DNA of 64,000 bases from Bacillus sp. es.036 (GTDB taxonomy: Bacteria; Bacillota; Bacilli; Bacillales; Guptibacillaceae), in the NCBI RefSeq assembly GCF_002563635.1, contig NZ_PDIZ01000001.1, positions 2,170,001 through 2,234,000 of the forward strand, read 5' to 3'. Position numbers and translations under genes: made by a program. Position 1 is the stretch's first letter, and the number at the start of each line of letters is the position of its first letter. This document shows positions 19,544-28,984 of the stretch, piece by piece. The notes under the pieces are model-generated. The model was given only the letters and a program-made list of their open reading frames with translations. It did not search any database and was not told the DNA's origin.

Positions 19544-20644
19544 TTATGCGCGAGCAAGCATTCGATTTAACGCTTGGATCGCATAGAATGCTGTATCTGA
19601 TTCCACTTTAATCTGATTTGTTTTCTGCCCAACTAGAGCTTCTTCAAGCGCCCATAGAAGATGAGGCAAATCAATTCGATTCATAGTTAGACAAGGGCAC
19701 ATGTTTGGATTTAATGAAACGATTGTTTTATCGGGATGTTGTTGAATAATGCGATTAACAAGGTTCATCTCTGTCCCAATCGCCCATTTTGAACCAGGTT
19801 GTGCCTGTTCAATCGTCTCAATAATCATTTTTGTAGAGCCAGAGAAATCCGATCGTTCCACAACTTCAAAACTGCACTCTGGATGAACGATGACGCTAAT
19901 GTCAGGAAATTCTCGTCTCACTTCATCAATATTTTCCACAGTGAATTTTTCATGCACCGAGCAATGACCTTTCCATAATATCACTTTAATTTCATTATAA
20001 TCTCCTTCATACTCTAGCGTATCTGTAATCGGATCCCATACGGCCATCGCCTCTAAAGGGACACCAAGTTCATAAGCGGTATTCCGTCCCAGGTGCTGAT
20101 CAGGCAAGAACAGGATGCGGTCTTTCTGAGTAAATCCCCAGTCAACCATCGCCATTGCATTAGACGATGTCACCGTTGCTCCACCATATTTTCCAACAAA
20201 CGCTTTTATAGCAGCCGTAGAATTCACGTATGTTAAAGGAAGAATCGTATCACCAAATAACATTTGAAGCTTCGACCATGCGCGCTCAGTTTGATGAATA
20301 TCCGCCATGTCTGCCATTGAACAACCTGCCCGCATGTCAGGAAGAATAACAGTCTGTTGGGTTTCTGTTAAAATATCAGCTGTTTCAGCCATAAAATGAA
20401 CCCCACAAAAAATGATCGTTTCCGCTTTTTTATTACGTGCAGCAAGCTGCGCGAGTTGGAGAGAATCTCCTGTATCATCTGCAAACTGAACAACTTCATC
20501 CTTTTGATAATGATGGGCAGGAAGGTATAACCTTTCCCCCATCTCAGCTTTAATCGCTACAACCCTCTTAACCATCTCCTCTTCGGTAAGGTTTTTATAT
20601 CGTTCTGGAAGACCAGGCTTTTTTAATGCATCTAAAATGTTCAT
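19544..20644 (-). CDS. nadA: Quinolinate synthase NadA
   Basis: NadA condenses iminoaspartate (from NadB) with dihydroxyacetone phosphate to make quinolinate, using an oxygen-sensitive [4Fe-4S] cluster. The 366-residue protein keeps the three cluster cysteines expected for the Bacillus type: C108 (RAGCSMAD), C228 ([10 protein letters not shown]) and C318 (CPCLTMNRI). Also visible: [16 protein letters not shown] at the N-terminus. It overlaps nadC by ATGA and is the last gene of nadB-nadC-nadA. NifS, encoded divergently, is the likely cluster sulfur donor. Confidence 0.96.
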   Translation of the reverse strand: MNILDALKKPGLPERYKNLTEEEMVKRVVAIKAEMGERLYLPAHHYQKDEVVQFADDTGDSLQLAQLAARNKKAETIIFCGVHFMAETADILTETQQTVILPDMRAGCSMADMADIHQTERAWSKLQMLFGDTILPLTYVNSTAAIKAFVGKYGGATVTSSNAMAMVDWGFTQKDRILFLPDQHLGRNTAYELGVPLEAMAVWDPITDTLEYEGDYNEIKVILWKGHCSVHEKFTVENIDEVRREFPDISVIVHPECSFEVVERSDFSGSTKMIIETIEQAQPGSKWAIGTEMNLVNRIIQQHPDKTIVSLNPNMCPCLTMNRIDLPHLLWALEEALVGQKTNQIKVESDTAFYAIQALNRMLARA

Positions 20645-21483
20645 TTCACTTCCCCTTTCATACGTAAACTAATATCAAGACTTTTAACAGAATGGGTTAA
20701 GCAACCTAGCGAAATCATCGTAACTCCTGTTTGCCGATAAGTTGCAAGATTATCAAGCGTAATGCCTCCTGACGCTTCTGAAATTAACGGGTAGGGAACT
20801 AATTTCGCATATCCGGCCACTTCTTTTGGCGAACAGTTATCAAACATAATCACGTCAGCCTGAGCTTTTACGGCTTCACGAACTTCCTCTTCCGTTGATG
20901 TCTCCACTTCGATTTTAGTCATATGTCCAAGGTGTTTCTTTACATGTGAAACTGCTTTTTCAATACTTCCAAACTGTGCAATGTGATTATCTTTTAGCAT
21001 TACGCCACCATCAAGGGTCATTCGATGATTAACCCCACCTCCGCACCTCACTGCATACTTTTCATACATCCGAAGACCAGGTGTCGTTTTCCTCGTATCA
21101 CAAACACGTATAGAAGGATCGTTAAGAAGTTCAACTGCTCGAGCCGTCATCGTAGCCACGCCACTCATTCGCTGAATCAGATTTAAAATAACGCGCTCCC
21201 CTGTTAGTACTGTTCGTACTTTCCCTTTTACAGAAGCAATGACGTCCCCACTTTGAACAACATCACCATCTGTCACGTAAACCTCAACGCGACTTCTTTC
21301 ATCAAGTATTCGAAAACCAATTTCAATCACTTCTCGGCCACAAAAAACGCCACTTTCTTTTGCTATAAATAGCGCTTCTGATTGCTCGTCTGAAGGAAAT
21401 AGCAGCTCACTCGACAAATCTGAAGTTCCTATATCTTCAATAAAAAATTGTTCGAGATCTTTCCTGACTTTTAACCCAATCAT
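20641..21483 (-). CDS. nadC: Nicotinate-nucleotide pyrophosphorylase (carboxylating) NadC
   Basis: NadC converts quinolinate and PRPP to nicotinate mononucleotide, CO2 and pyrophosphate. About 280 residues. Motifs: [17 protein letters not shown] at the N-terminus, [29 protein letters not shown] and [11 protein letters not shown] with DVIMFDN. The ATG at 21481-21483 follows AGGGGGA. It overlaps the nadB 3' end by 47 nt, much more than a usual operon junction; the first 15 residues are therefore encoded inside nadB in another frame. Confidence 0.95.
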   Translation of the reverse strand: MIGLKVRKDLEQFFIEDIGTSDLSSELLFPSDEQSEALFIAKESGVFCGREVIEIGFRILDERSRVEVYVTDGDVVQSGDVIASVKGKVRTVLTGERVILNLIQRMSGVATMTARAVELLNDPSIRVCDTRKTTPGLRMYEKYAVRCGGGVNHRMTLDGGVMLKDNHIAQFGSIEKAVSHVKKHLGHMTKIEVETSTEEEVREAVKAQADVIMFDNCSPKEVAGYAKLVPYPLISEASGGITLDNLATYRQTGVTMISLGCLTHSVKSLDISLRMKGEVK

Positions 21484-22987
21484 CCTGATAAATCCCCCTA
21501 AGTATTCTTTTTTGCTTCCATTTTTGCAGCTGCTTCGGATAGTCTGCTCGGTAATGAGCACCACGGCTTTCTTTACGTAAAACGGCCGAAGTTGCCATTA
21601 GCCAGCTGACTAGCCCCATATTAGCTCGTTCAATTGACTGAAAATCCAACTTACCAACTTCTTCCGTTGCAACGGGGTGAAGTAACTTAAGCGCATAACT
21701 AAGCCCCACCCTTGTTCTTTTCATTCCAACAAATTCATCCATGGTTTCTTTTAGTTCATGGAGTAATATTGAGGGTTGAGAAAATCTCGTATCTTGATCT
21801 ATTAACTCTCTTTTTCTTACGTCTCGGTGATGGTGCAAAATCCACTCAGCTGCTTCACGTGCAAAAACAATACCCTCTAAAAGAGAGTTGCTGGCCAGGC
21901 GATTAGCTCCGTGAACACCTGTATGAGCAACTTCTCCAAGAGCAAATAACCCATCAAGAGAAGTTCTACCAACGTGATCAGTTATCACGCCACCCATAAG
22001 AAAATGAGCACCAGGTTTCACAGGAATCATTCCTTTTGCCAAATCCACATTATGGTTCTTACATTGCATCGCAATCGTCGGAAATCTCTCTTCAAACTTC
22101 GAAATCATAGAGATATCTAAGTAAACTGGCAACACTTCTTCGTGAATCGCTCTTGCTACAATATCTCTTGGTGCAAGATCGAAATGCTCGTGTTTCCCTT
22201 CCATGAGACGCTCTCCATTAGCTGTAACCAATACGCCACCTTCACCACGAACAGCCTCAGATATTAGGAAAGAGTGATCAGCATCCCCGTCATACATCGT
22301 TGGGTGAAATTGCATGAATTCAAGATCCGTTAATATCGCTCCAGCCCGATAAGCCATTGCAAGTCCATCTCCTGTAATGGCTGGATGATTTGACGTTACT
22401 GGATAGAGCTGACCTGCTCCCCCTGTTGCAAGTAGCGTATAAGCCGCATTAACAATCAAAGTATCTCCAGCTTGATTGATCACTTTAGCTCCGGTACATT
22501 CTCCTTCTTCGATAAGTAGGTCAATCGCCAGATGATCTTCAAGAATGGTACATCGTTTTTTCACTCGATTAATTAGTGTATTGATGATTTCTTCGCCTGT
22601 GGCGTCACCACCGGCATGAAAAATTCGCGATACGCTATGCGCTCCTTCTTTACATGTTTGATACTCACCATTCATGCTTTTATCAAATCGCACACCCAAG
22701 TTGATGAGGTGCCTTAGTTGCATTGGACCTCTTTTTACGAGAAGCTCAGTAAGTTCTTCGTTGTTATGAAAAACGCCAGCTCGGATCGTATCAAAAAAAT
22801 GATTTGTCCAGCTATCCTCTTCCGTGGTAGCTGCAGCAATTCCACCTTGAGCAAGCTTGGAATTGCTTTCGCCGAGCTTAGACTTTGTGATAATCGTCAC
22901 ATTCTTTTCCAATGAAAGAAGTTCAGCTACCATTAATCCAGCAACACCGCTCCCAATCACTAATACTTCAGTACTAACTTGATTCAT
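21437..22987 (-). CDS. nadB: L-aspartate oxidase NadB
   Basis: NadB oxidises L-aspartate to iminoaspartate, the first step of de novo NAD synthesis in this operon. The 516-residue flavoprotein has the Rossmann FAD motif VLVIGSGVAGLMVAELL at its N-terminus, the SKLAQGGIAAA loop, HPTMY with LISEAVRGEGGVLV (substrate/active-site arginine region), and GEVAHTGVHGANRLASNSLLEG. The ATG at 22985-22987 is chosen over an upstream TTG because it starts directly before the flavin fold and has GGGAG upstream. It is divergent from nifS. Confidence 0.95.
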   Translation of the reverse strand: MNQVSTEVLVIGSGVAGLMVAELLSLEKNVTIITKSKLGESNSKLAQGGIAAATTEEDSWTNHFFDTIRAGVFHNNEELTELLVKRGPMQLRHLINLGVRFDKSMNGEYQTCKEGAHSVSRIFHAGGDATGEEIINTLINRVKKRCTILEDHLAIDLLIEEGECTGAKVINQAGDTLIVNAAYTLLATGGAGQLYPVTSNHPAITGDGLAMAYRAGAILTDLEFMQFHPTMYDGDADHSFLISEAVRGEGGVLVTANGERLMEGKHEHFDLAPRDIVARAIHEEVLPVYLDISMISKFEERFPTIAMQCKNHNVDLAKGMIPVKPGAHFLMGGVITDHVGRTSLDGLFALGEVAHTGVHGANRLASNSLLEGIVFAREAAEWILHHHRDVRKRELIDQDTRFSQPSILLHELKETMDEFVGMKRTRVGLSYALKLLHPVATEEVGKLDFQSIERANMGLVSWLMATSAVLRKESRGAHYRADYPKQLQKWKQKRILRGIYQDDWVKSQERSRTIFY

Positions 22988-23040
22988 GAAACCACTTCTC
23001 CCACTAAACAATGTATAAAAAAACGCAAATACTTAACATC

Positions 23041-23074
23041 TGTCTTGACACCTATATTTACATATATTTAAATA
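23041..23074. promoter_or_regulatory. Divergent nadB/nifS control region with candidate NiaR operator
   Basis: The 120-bp gap between nadB and nifS contains TGTC-TT-GACA (23041-23050), an inverted repeat that overlaps TTGACA (23045-23050). A -10-like AT-rich hexamer follows at 23067-23074 (TTTAAA, TTAAAT or TAAATA depending on spacing) for nifS. In B. subtilis YrxA (NiaR) represses both divergent units from this gap. The exact operator here is my inference. Confidence 0.5.
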
Positions 23075-23107
23075 AATAACAAGACTGAATATTAGTGAGG
23101 AGAAAAA

Positions 23108-24232
23108 ATGATTTATCTTGATTATGCAGCGTCAACCCCAATTTCTGATATAGCTTTACATGCCTATACGCAATCCGCCAAACAATTCTTTGCAAACACT
23201 GAGAGTGCTCATAATGCCGGTACAGATGCTACTCATTTATTAGAAAATGCTCGTCGCTCCATCGCCTCGCTATTAAATGGCGACCCGAACGGAATTTATT
23301 TCACCTCAGGTGGAACAGAAGCAAATGTCTTAGCACTCCAAAGTATTGTAAAAACATTTTCACAAGGACATATCATTACATCAAGCGCTGAGCATTCTTC
23401 TGTATTAAATACATTTTCACAACTCGAACGTGAAGGTTACCATGTCACATACCTTCCTTATAATGAAAGCGGACAAATATCTCTTGAAAGTCTAATCAAA
23501 GCCATTCGCACAGACACCATTTTAGTTTCGATTACTTTTGGAAATAGTGAAATCGGTACTCTCCAACCTATTAAGAAGATCGGCAAAGAGCTAGCGAAAC
23601 GTCGGATTTTATTTCACACGGATGCCGTTCAAGCTTTCGGAAAAGTGGATATTGATGTAAATGAGTTGTATCTTTCTGCCGTATCCGTTTCTTCTCATAA
23701 ATTACATGGCCCAAAAGGCGTTGGAGCTTGCTATATTTCGCCCTCGATCTCATGGAAGCAAATTTTACCAGGGACTGTTCACGAAAATGGATTCCGTCCT
23801 GGTACTGTGAATGTTCCAGGTATTTTCTCCTTTGCGGCCGCTGCCGAGGATGCGATTAACCGATTGAATGCCGAACAAAAAAAATTCACAAACTTACGCG
23901 CTCACCTCGTGAACGAATTGTCACATCCGAATATTGTCATCGAAGGGGAACAGGGACTACCGCATATTATCGGTATCCGGATTAAGGGGCTTGAAGGGCA
24001 ATATGTTATGTTAGAGTTAAACCGTAAAGGTATCGCTGTCTCAACGGGCTCAGCTTGCTCGATCGGCCAACAGCAACCTTCGAAAACTTTGCGGGCGATG
24101 GGAAGAACGAGTGATGAGGCAAGAGAACTCGTCCGCATCAGTCTTGGACGAGACACAACCATGCAAGAAATAGAAAAAGCCGTAGACGGATTTAAAGAAA
24201 TCCTTACACGCTGTTCCGTAACAAAGATATAA
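23108..24232 (+). CDS. nifS: Cysteine desulfurase NifS (NadA-associated)
   Basis: A 374-residue PLP-dependent class V aminotransferase-fold enzyme that frees sulfur from cysteine for Fe-S assembly. Seen: the N-terminal YLDYAASTPIS, FTSGGTEANVLAL, the PLP-binding Lys198 in SSHKLHGPKGVG, and the catalytic Cys317 in STGSACSIGQQ. In B. subtilis the nifS copy beside nadBCA supplies the NadA cluster, separate from general SufS. The gene precedes niaR by 38 nt. AGTGAGGAG precedes the ATG. Confidence 0.93.
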   Translation: MIYLDYAASTPISDIALHAYTQSAKQFFANTESAHNAGTDATHLLENARRSIASLLNGDPNGIYFTSGGTEANVLALQSIVKTFSQGHIITSSAEHSSVLNTFSQLEREGYHVTYLPYNESGQISLESLIKAIRTDTILVSITFGNSEIGTLQPIKKIGKELAKRRILFHTDAVQAFGKVDIDVNELYLSAVSVSSHKLHGPKGVGACYISPSISWKQILPGTVHENGFRPGTVNVPGIFSFAAAAEDAINRLNAEQKKFTNLRAHLVNELSHPNIVIEGEQGLPHIIGIRIKGLEGQYVMLELNRKGIAVSTGSACSIGQQQPSKTLRAMGRTSDEARELVRISLGRDTTMQEIEKAVDGFKEILTRCSVTKI

Positions 24233-24270
24233 TAAGATTAAGATCGTGTTCTTGGAAAGGGGTTTTAGTT

Positions 24271-24816
24271 ATGGGACAAGATGGAGAAAAAATATTAGGA
24301 GAGAATCGAAGATCACTACTTCTTCAGTGGCTAAAAGAGAGCGATAAACCACTAACAGGAAGTGATTTATCGAGTCGTACGAATGTTAGCCGTCAAGTAA
24401 TCGTTCAGGATATTTCGTTATTAAAAGCAAGAAATGAACCGATTATTGCAACTTCACAAGGATATATCATGTTTAATACCGAAAGAGAAAACAGAAAGTA
24501 TGAACAGGTTATCGCCTGCAAGCATTCACCCAAAGATACAAAAAATGAGCTTTATACGATTGTAGATCACGGAGGAACTGTTAAAGATGTTACCGTCGAA
24601 CACCCATTATACGGGCATTTAACAGCTTCCCTTTTCGTAGGGAATCGCCTTGAAGCAGATCAATTTTTATCAAAGCTTTCTATGACAAATGCCTCGCTTT
24701 TATCTGAACTTACTTCAGGAGTGCACCTTCATACCATTGAAGCGAATTCTAAAACACAGCTTGAAGCTGTCATTCAGGCATTAAAAGAACAAGGTTTTTT
24801 GTTAGAACAAGATTAA
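24271..24816 (+). CDS. niaR: NAD biosynthesis repressor NiaR (YrxA)
   Basis: A 181-residue regulator: an N-terminal winged helix-turn-helix (about residues 10-60, NRRSLLLQWLKESDKPLTG and NVSRQVIVQDISLLKARNEP), then a 3H domain with the conserved histidines (DHGGTVKDVTVEHPLYGHL and SGVHLHTIE). In B. subtilis this protein represses nadBCA and nifS-yrxA in response to nicotinic acid. Its place directly after nifS and opposite nadB is the same as in B. subtilis. Confidence 0.92.
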   Translation: MGQDGEKILGENRRSLLLQWLKESDKPLTGSDLSSRTNVSRQVIVQDISLLKARNEPIIATSQGYIMFNTERENRKYEQVIACKHSPKDTKNELYTIVDHGGTVKDVTVEHPLYGHLTASLFVGNRLEADQFLSKLSMTNASLLSELTSGVHLHTIEANSKTQLEAVIQALKEQGFLLEQD

Positions 24817-24845
24817 ACGAGTGATAATGAGTTAAAAAACACAAA

Positions 24846-24875
24846 AAAGAACGGTCGCAACTTGCGCCGTTCTTT
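24846..24875. terminator. Bidirectional terminator between niaR and pheA
   Basis: AAAGAACGG-T-CGCAA / TTGCG-CCGTTCTTT with a one-base loop and a single bulged T. An A-run precedes it and a T-rich tail follows, so it can serve both converging genes. Confidence 0.85.
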
Positions 24876-24903
24876 CTTATGGATCGTATTTCAATGACAC
24901 CAA

Positions 24904-25767
24904 TTATTTAGGAGTTACGACGAAACATGGATACTCGCCTAGTACAGAAATCCCAATGCCAAGCGCTTGTATTTCCTCCATGACCCCTTTTAACAGGACA
25001 TCACGGTTAGGACGTTCCACATCGATAATAAAAAAGTAATTTCCAAGTCCTGTTTTCATCGGGCGCGACTCAATTTTCGTTAAATTTAGGTTACGCCACG
25101 CAAATGCAGCAAGCACTTGATGAAGTGCTCCAGGATAATCAGATGGAAGAATAATTTTGTATGTGACACGATCTTCACGGAATAAAGGGGTTTTCGGTAA
25201 AGCTTCAGCAGTTTTGTGTAACACTAGAAACCGCGTGTCATTATCTTCCGTATCATGAATATCACCTTGAGCAATCGTTAAACCGTATTTTTCTGCAGCA
25301 AGTTCATTTCCGATTGCAGCCTCTTCAATCTTCCCAGAGTTTTGCACATGTTCAGCAGCAGCACTTGTTGAAGGTGCATTACTGAGCTCTGCTTCAGGTA
25401 ACTCCTGTTGAAGAAAGACATGACATTGGGCGATCGCATGCGGATGCGAAAGGACACGCTTTACTTTTTTCCAATCCTTTTGATCAGGATGAATAAGCAA
25501 GTGCTGTCTGATCGGCAAAACGAGCTCTCCAACGATTGGTAGTGATACTTGTTGTGAGAGCAGGTCAAGCGTCATATTAACAGAACCTTCTATCGTATTC
25601 TCTAGCGGAACAACACCATAATCGACGTCTCCGTTTTCCACCGCTTCAAGGCAAGCGCGTATGGTTGGAAAAGGTGTACGATCCTCCTCATCAAATAACG
25701 TTTTTGCTGCAATTTCTGTAAACGTTCCTTCAGGCCCAAGAAAACCTATCTTTTTTTTGGTATCCAT
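24904..25767 (-). CDS. pheA: Prephenate dehydratase PheA
   Basis: PheA converts prephenate to phenylpyruvate in phenylalanine synthesis. The 287-residue protein starts IGFLGPEGTFTEIAAKTLF, shows VVPLENTIEGSVNMTLDLL and the catalytic TRF motif (DTEDNDTRFLVL), then an ACT domain (about 200-280) with LTKIESRPMKTGLGNYFFIID for feedback binding of phenylalanine. It follows pheB by 9 nt, the usual Bacillus arrangement. Confidence 0.95.
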   Translation of the reverse strand: MDTKKKIGFLGPEGTFTEIAAKTLFDEEDRTPFPTIRACLEAVENGDVDYGVVPLENTIEGSVNMTLDLLSQQVSLPIVGELVLPIRQHLLIHPDQKDWKKVKRVLSHPHAIAQCHVFLQQELPEAELSNAPSTSAAAEHVQNSGKIEEAAIGNELAAEKYGLTIAQGDIHDTEDNDTRFLVLHKTAEALPKTPLFREDRVTYKIILPSDYPGALHQVLAAFAWRNLNLTKIESRPMKTGLGNYFFIIDVERPNRDVLLKGVMEEIQALGIGISVLGEYPCFVVTPK

Positions 25768-25776
25768 TTTCTCCCC

Positions 25777-26226
25777 CTATGCTCCAGATCCAATAATTTC
25801 AGCATTGTTAACCGCTTCAATTTCTTTTATTTTCACAAGTAAATCGTTTAAGCGCAGATTGGATTCTCCAATTTCCATTGTTAAGATAACCGTAGCATAG
25901 CCCTGTAGAGGGATTGTTTGGTTGATCGTTAATAAATTACAACCGAGCTGCGCGACTGTACTTAGCACTCTTGAGAGCGCTCCTGAACGATCCTCAAGGT
26001 GAACAGAAAGTGTTACAATCTGTTCAATGATCATCGTATGAAACGGTAAGATCGTATCGCGATATTTATAAAAGGCACTACGGCTTACCCCTACTTCATC
26101 AATGGCTTCTCTGACAGATTCAACTGTTCCACTTTCAAGAAGAAGTTTCGCCTGTAGCGTTTTTAACATCGAATCAGATAAAACATCTTCTCGAACAAGA
26201 TAAAAATTCTTGTCTTCTTTGCTCAT
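25777..26226 (-). CDS. pheB: ACT domain-containing protein PheB
   Basis: About 149 residues: a helical N-terminal part (LQAKLLLESGTVESVREAIDEVGVSRSAFYKYRD, helix-turn-helix-like) and an ACT domain (VTLSVHLEDRSGALSRVLSTVAQLGCNLLTINQ). PheB was annotated as chorismate mutase, but the protein lacks that catalytic domain and is more likely an amino-acid-sensing regulator. The ATG at 26224-26226 follows GAGGTGAGGGG; a GTG 12 bases upstream lacks a suitable site. Operon with pheA. Confidence 0.88.
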   Translation of the reverse strand: MSKEDKNFYLVREDVLSDSMLKTLQAKLLLESGTVESVREAIDEVGVSRSAFYKYRDTILPFHTMIIEQIVTLSVHLEDRSGALSRVLSTVAQLGCNLLTINQTIPLQGYATVILTMEIGESNLRLNDLLVKIKEIEAVNNAEIIGSGA

Positions 26227-26290
26227 TCTTCCCCTCACCTCTATTTCGGCCAGCTACGGCCCATATTCGTCGAAGCATTACGGCTATGTA

Positions 26291-26321
26291 AAAAAGACCG
26301 TCCATCGATCAGGACAGTCTT
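26291..26321 (-). terminator. Terminator after obg
   Basis: AAGAC-GTCC / GGAC-GTCTT stem with a short loop, then six T on the minus strand, directly after the obg stop codon. Confidence 0.85.
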
Positions 26322-26330
26322 CTTCGTTCA

Positions 26331-27614
26331 TCAGTCTACGAACTCAAATTCGAACTCCAGAATCCGAACTGCATCTCCGTCTTCAGCTCCACGCTCTCGA
26401 AGCGCTTCATCAATACCCATGCTACGCATCTGTTGAGCGAACCTGCGGACGTTGTCTTCTCGATTAAAGTCTGTCATTTTGAATAGCTTTTCAATTCTAG
26501 GTCCATTCACTACGAACGTTCCATCGCTATCACGTGTCACAAAGAATTCTGGTGCACCTTTCTCGTGACGATACATTACGCGAGTTTCTTCTTCCTTCTC
26601 TTCATCAAGAGGGAATTCAGGTGTTGTTTCAAGCTTGTCTGCAATTTCAAACAATACTTCCTGTACACCCTGACGCGTTACAGCAGAAATCGGATAAATC
26701 GGGAAATCTTCCTCTAATTTTCCCTTGAAAACTTCAAGGTTTTCCTCAGAATCTGGAAGATCCATTTTATTAGCGACAATAATTTGCGGACGCTCCATTA
26801 GACGCATTTTATATTGCTTTAATTCATCATTGATCTTTAAGTAGTCTTCATAAGGGTCTCGCCCTTCCATACCAGACATATCAATGACATGAACGATGAC
26901 TCGTGTACGTTCAATATGACGAAGGAACTGATGGCCAAGCCCAACTCCTTCATGAGCACCTTCGATAAGTCCAGGTAAATCAGCCATAACAAAACTGCGA
27001 CCATCTTTCGTATCAACAACGCCTAAATTAGGAGCGATTGTTGTAAAGTGGTACGCTGCAATTTTCGGCTTCGCTGCTGATACTACGGATAAAAGCGTTG
27101 ACTTTCCTACACTAGGAAATCCAACAAGTCCAACATCAGCTAGAACCTTGAGCTCTAAAGTAACATCTTTTTCTTCCCCAGGTTCACCATTCTCTGAAAG
27201 CTCTGGCGCCGGGTTAGAAGGTGATGCAAAACGTGAATTCCCACGTCCACCTCGTCCGCCTCGTGCAACTGTTGCACGCTGACCGTGTTCCGTTAAATCT
27301 GCAATTACTTCTCCGGTATCTGCATTTGAAACGATTGTACCAGGTGGAACTTTAACAACCATATCCTCTGCATTACGTCCATGCTGATTCTTTGAACGAC
27401 CGTGTTCACCGGTTTTCGCTTTAAAGTGACGATTGTAACGAAAGTCCATAAGTGTACGAAGACCTTCTTCTACTTCAAATATGACGCTAGCGCCTTTTCC
27501 TCCATCGCCACCTGCAGGACCGCCATCCGGTACATACTTCTCTCGACGGAAGGCAACCATACCATTTCCGCCATCGCCTGCTTTAACAAATACTTTGACC
27601 TGATCTACAAACAT
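26331..27614 (-). CDS. obg: GTPase Obg
   Basis: Essential ribosome-associated GTPase, linked to 50S maturation, the general stress response and sporulation initiation. The 427-residue protein has the Gly-rich Obg fold ([31 protein letters not shown]), the G domain with [27 protein letters not shown] and NKMD, and an OCT C-terminal domain (residues about 350-427). spo0B precedes it by 9 nt, the conserved spo0B-obg pair. Confidence 0.97.
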   Translation of the reverse strand: MFVDQVKVFVKAGDGGNGMVAFRREKYVPDGGPAGGDGGKGASVIFEVEEGLRTLMDFRYNRHFKAKTGEHGRSKNQHGRNAEDMVVKVPPGTIVSNADTGEVIADLTEHGQRATVARGGRGGRGNSRFASPSNPAPELSENGEPGEEKDVTLELKVLADVGLVGFPSVGKSTLLSVVSAAKPKIAAYHFTTIAPNLGVVDTKDGRSFVMADLPGLIEGAHEGVGLGHQFLRHIERTRVIVHVIDMSGMEGRDPYEDYLKINDELKQYKMRLMERPQIIVANKMDLPDSEENLEVFKGKLEEDFPIYPISAVTRQGVQEVLFEIADKLETTPEFPLDEEKEEETRVMYRHEKGAPEFFVTRDSDGTFVVNGPRIEKLFKMTDFNREDNVRRFAQQMRSMGIDEALRERGAEDGDAVRILEFEFEFVD

Positions 27615-27623
27615 ACTTTCACC

Positions 27624-28157
27624 TCATTTAATCAAAAACGTGCTAACTAGCTCCTGTTCCGTTTGCTCTAATTCAATCAATTTAGCGCTTTTTACATCAG
27701 GATTCTCGAACGCCAGCTTGAGCTTGTTTTGATCGGAAACTTCACCCTGAAAGTCAAAAACAAGATGAATTTCTTCGTGGTACAACTGAAGCGTTAATAA
27801 CAAGTGGTGATCCGCAGGCACATTCACATGTGAATCAAGCACTGTTGTACATTGAGCAATTAACGCAATGAGATCTGCTTCGTAAGCGCAAATATCATAC
27901 TCGTCTCCGATCACTTCAAAATCCAACTGAAATAAATGGTTACACCAGTTAAACGTTAATATATATTCTGCAAGTTTCGGAGCATTTAAATTCGACAATT
28001 TTGCTTCCTGTCTCGACTGGATAATAATTTCTTCAATAATTTCCTTTGCCCTGTCCACATGATCCAGTGCAAGGTTGCCTTTGATTAACTGCAAACGATT
28101 TAACCAATCATGACGAGAATGGCGCAGAACATCAAAGGTATTCCACTTTTTAGACAT
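27624..28157 (-). CDS. spo0B: Sporulation initiation phosphotransferase Spo0B
   Basis: Spo0B relays phosphate from Spo0F to Spo0A in the sporulation phosphorelay. The 177-residue protein has the helical hairpin with VLRHSRHDWLNRLQLIKGNLAL, in which the second histidine of RHSRHDW is the probable phosphorylated residue, followed by a degenerate kinase-like C-terminal domain. The protein family diverges quickly, so gene order (rpmA-spo0B-obg) supports the call. The ATG at 28155-28157 is preceded by an extended -10 promoter at 28191-28196. Confidence 0.9.
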   Translation of the reverse strand: MSKKWNTFDVLRHSRHDWLNRLQLIKGNLALDHVDRAKEIIEEIIIQSRQEAKLSNLNAPKLAEYILTFNWCNHLFQLDFEVIGDEYDICAYEADLIALIAQCTTVLDSHVNVPADHHLLLTLQLYHEEIHLVFDFQGEVSDQNKLKLAFENPDVKSAKLIELEQTEQELVSTFLIK

Positions 28158-28190
28158 AATTGCACTCCCAATGCTTTAACCATTTTCTTC

Positions 28191-28196
28191 ATTATA
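28191..28196 (-). promoter_or_regulatory. Extended -10 promoter for spo0B-obg
   Basis: TATAAT preceded by TGT (extended -10) on the minus strand, about 35 nt before spo0B. The -35 region is weak. It lies after the rpmA terminator, so spo0B-obg can be transcribed independently. Confidence 0.55.
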
Positions 28197-28295
28197 ACAA
28201 TAGATGATTCATTCATGTTACCCTAAAAAAGAAAACAATCTTATGCGTATTCATGTGCATCGTCACTTTTTCTAGACCATTTCGTCCATTATATC

Positions 28296-28325
28296 AAAAA
28301 ACTCTAACCGAACGGTTAGAGTTTT
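28296..28325 (-). terminator. Terminator of rplU-prp-rpmA
   Basis: A perfect 14-bp stem (AAAAACTCTAACCG / CGGTTAGAGTTTTT) with a 2-nt loop and T-run, just after the rpmA stop codon. Confidence 0.9.
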
Positions 28326-28336
28326 TCTTAAGCTGC

Positions 28337-28627
28337 TTATGCTTCTTTAGCAACTGGATATACACTTACTTGTTTACGGTCACGTCCAAGACGCTCGAAC
28401 TTCACGACGCCGTCGATTTTCGCATATAGAGTGTCGTCTCCACCACGGCCAACGTTTGTACCAGGGTAGATCTTAGTTCCGCGTTGACGGAAAAGAATCG
28501 AACCGCCGGATACGAACTCGCCGTCTGCGCTCTTCGCGCCAAGACGCTTGGAGATTGAATCACGGCCGTTTTTTGTACTACCTACACCCTTTTTCGATGC
28601 GAAAAACTGTAGATTCATTTTCAACAT
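28337..28627 (-). CDS. rpmA: 50S ribosomal protein L27 with cleavable N-terminal extension
   Basis: A 96-residue L27. It begins [21 protein letters not shown]. In Firmicutes this N-terminal extension (ending LQFF before ASKKG) is removed by the cysteine protease Prp, encoded immediately upstream here; removal is needed for L27 to reach the peptidyl-transferase centre. The ATG at 28625-28627 follows AGGAGGTGGG. An ORF extending 58 codons further upstream lies inside prp and is not the real start. Confidence 0.95.
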   Translation of the reverse strand: MLKMNLQFFASKKGVGSTKNGRDSISKRLGAKSADGEFVSGGSILFRQRGTKIYPGTNVGRGGDDTLYAKIDGVVKFERLGRDRKQVSVYPVAKEA

Positions 28628-28640
28628 ATTGTCCCACCTC

Positions 28641-28973
28641 CTATGTGTGAGTAATTTGGATATGCTTGCCGTATTCCTCGGCAATAGCGGAAATGGATAC
28701 TTCCATTCCTTGAAGGAGAAGTTGAATATTCTCATCCGTACGCTGGTCCAGACGAGCTGGAACGGTACAGCTGAGATACCCACCTTCATCCTCCATGTCA
28801 ACTATGAGATGTACATCGCAAAGGGATTCAATCGCGTTCACAGTTCCAATCGACACAGCAGAAACACCTGCGCATACTAAATCATAGCCGTACGGGCCAG
28901 ACTCAGCGTGTCCAGATAGGGAAAAAGAAATAATGCGATTGTCAGAATCGCGCTTCAAGTTGAAACGTATCAT
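28641..28973 (-). CDS. prp: Ribosomal-processing cysteine protease Prp (YsxB)
   Basis: A 110-residue protease that trims the N-terminus of L27. The catalytic residues are visible: His22 region in [14 protein letters not shown] and Cys34 in [16 protein letters not shown]. It lies between rplU and rpmA, the conserved Firmicutes order, and its substrate is encoded 13 nt downstream. Confidence 0.93.
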   Translation of the reverse strand: MIRFNLKRDSDNRIISFSLSGHAESGPYGYDLVCAGVSAVSIGTVNAIESLCDVHLIVDMEDEGGYLSCTVPARLDQRTDENIQLLLQGMEVSISAIAEEYGKHIQITHT

Positions 28974-28984
28974 CGTTGATATCC

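Noticed and set aside
26341-27019. Open frames inside obg on both strands
   Set aside because: They are shadows of a highly conserved coding gene without binding sites.
28628-28801. N-terminal extension of rpmA by 58 codons
   Set aside because: It lies inside prp and resembles no ribosomal protein. The conserved L27 precursor start is at 28627.
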